From: CAYYWV01 sp964475385
GTDB lineage: Bacteria > Pseudomonadota > Alphaproteobacteria > JAAXGF01
Length of the DNA stretch: 6,589 nucleotides
NCBI GenBank assembly: GCA_964475385.1
Contig: CAYYWV010000123.1
Span: forward strand, 1 to 6,589
Reading direction: 5' to 3'
In this document: piece by piece, positions 6,531 through 6,589 of the stretch
Numbering within the stretch: position 1 is the stretch's first letter
Layout: each line of letters opens with the position of its first letter
Notes under the pieces: generated by a model
The model's database searches: none
What the model saw: the letters and a program-made list of their open reading frames with translations, nothing else
What the model was told of the DNA's origin: nothing
Translations under genes and position numbers: made by a program

Positions 6531-6589
6531 TCCGCGAAGCCTCGCGCGCGGCGGAAGGGCCGATTCATACTCTTTCGCCTTTGAACGAC
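6531..6589. other. Trailing intergenic bases, nothing recognised
   Basis: A 5-bp tetraloop hairpin, CGCGA (6533-6537) with TCGCG (6542-6546), follows the dehydrogenase stop without a T-run. It is too weak to call a terminator. No start of a further gene is visible before the window ends. Confidence 0.5.

Noticed and set aside
6533..6546. Short hairpin after the dehydrogenase stop
   Set aside because: Only five base pairs and no T-run; not supportable as a terminator.

Overview
The window is GC-rich chromosomal DNA with densely packed genes, all on the + strand. The protein sequences point to an alphaproteobacterium, probably Rhodospirillales-like: the prephenate dehydratase tail and the PuuC-like aldehyde dehydrogenase both look alphaproteobacterial. 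No mobile elements, CRISPR repeats, tRNA or rRNA genes were seen. The taxonomic call is inference from recalled family resemblance, not from a search.

Layout. (1) 1-197 is the C-terminal end of prephenate dehydratase (pheA), the ACT domain of phenylalanine biosynthesis. (2) 198-619 is a 422-nt stretch without a protein gene. It holds a GC hairpin just after pheA, then a plausible sigma70 promoter, a possible ~75-nt small RNA with two CCUCC-type anti-Shine-Dalgarno motifs, and a good rho-independent terminator (318-343). After a featureless GC-rich piece comes a candidate PhoB-type site with an extended -10, and then a structured leader for the next operon. (3) 620-4862 is a complete ugpB-ugpA-ugpE-ugpC operon. 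It encodes an ABC importer for sn-glycerol-3-phosphate and/or glycerophosphodiesters: periplasmic binding protein, two permeases and an ATPase. A 16-bp intercistronic hairpin separates ugpB from ugpA, ugpA and ugpE overlap by one base, and ugpC follows after 22 nt. (4) 4863-5030 is an intergenic gap with at best a weak promoter. (5) 5031-6530 is a complete NAD-type aldehyde dehydrogenase of the PuuC/ALDH class, followed by 59 nt in which nothing was recognised.

How the parts work together. UgpB captures the ligand in the periplasm, UgpA and UgpE form the channel, and UgpC hydrolyses ATP on the cytoplasmic face. The imported compound supplies phosphate and glycerol carbon. The ugpQ phosphodiesterase that closes the E. 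coli operon is absent here. The aldehyde dehydrogenase may be a separate transcription unit and its link to G3P uptake is unproven.

The protein genes are well-known families and do not form a new system. The parts most worth a second look are non-coding. One is the candidate small RNA at about 268-344, which has an 8-nt perfect match to the ugpB ribosome binding site. The others are the PhoB-like promoter and the strong ugpB/ugpA hairpin.
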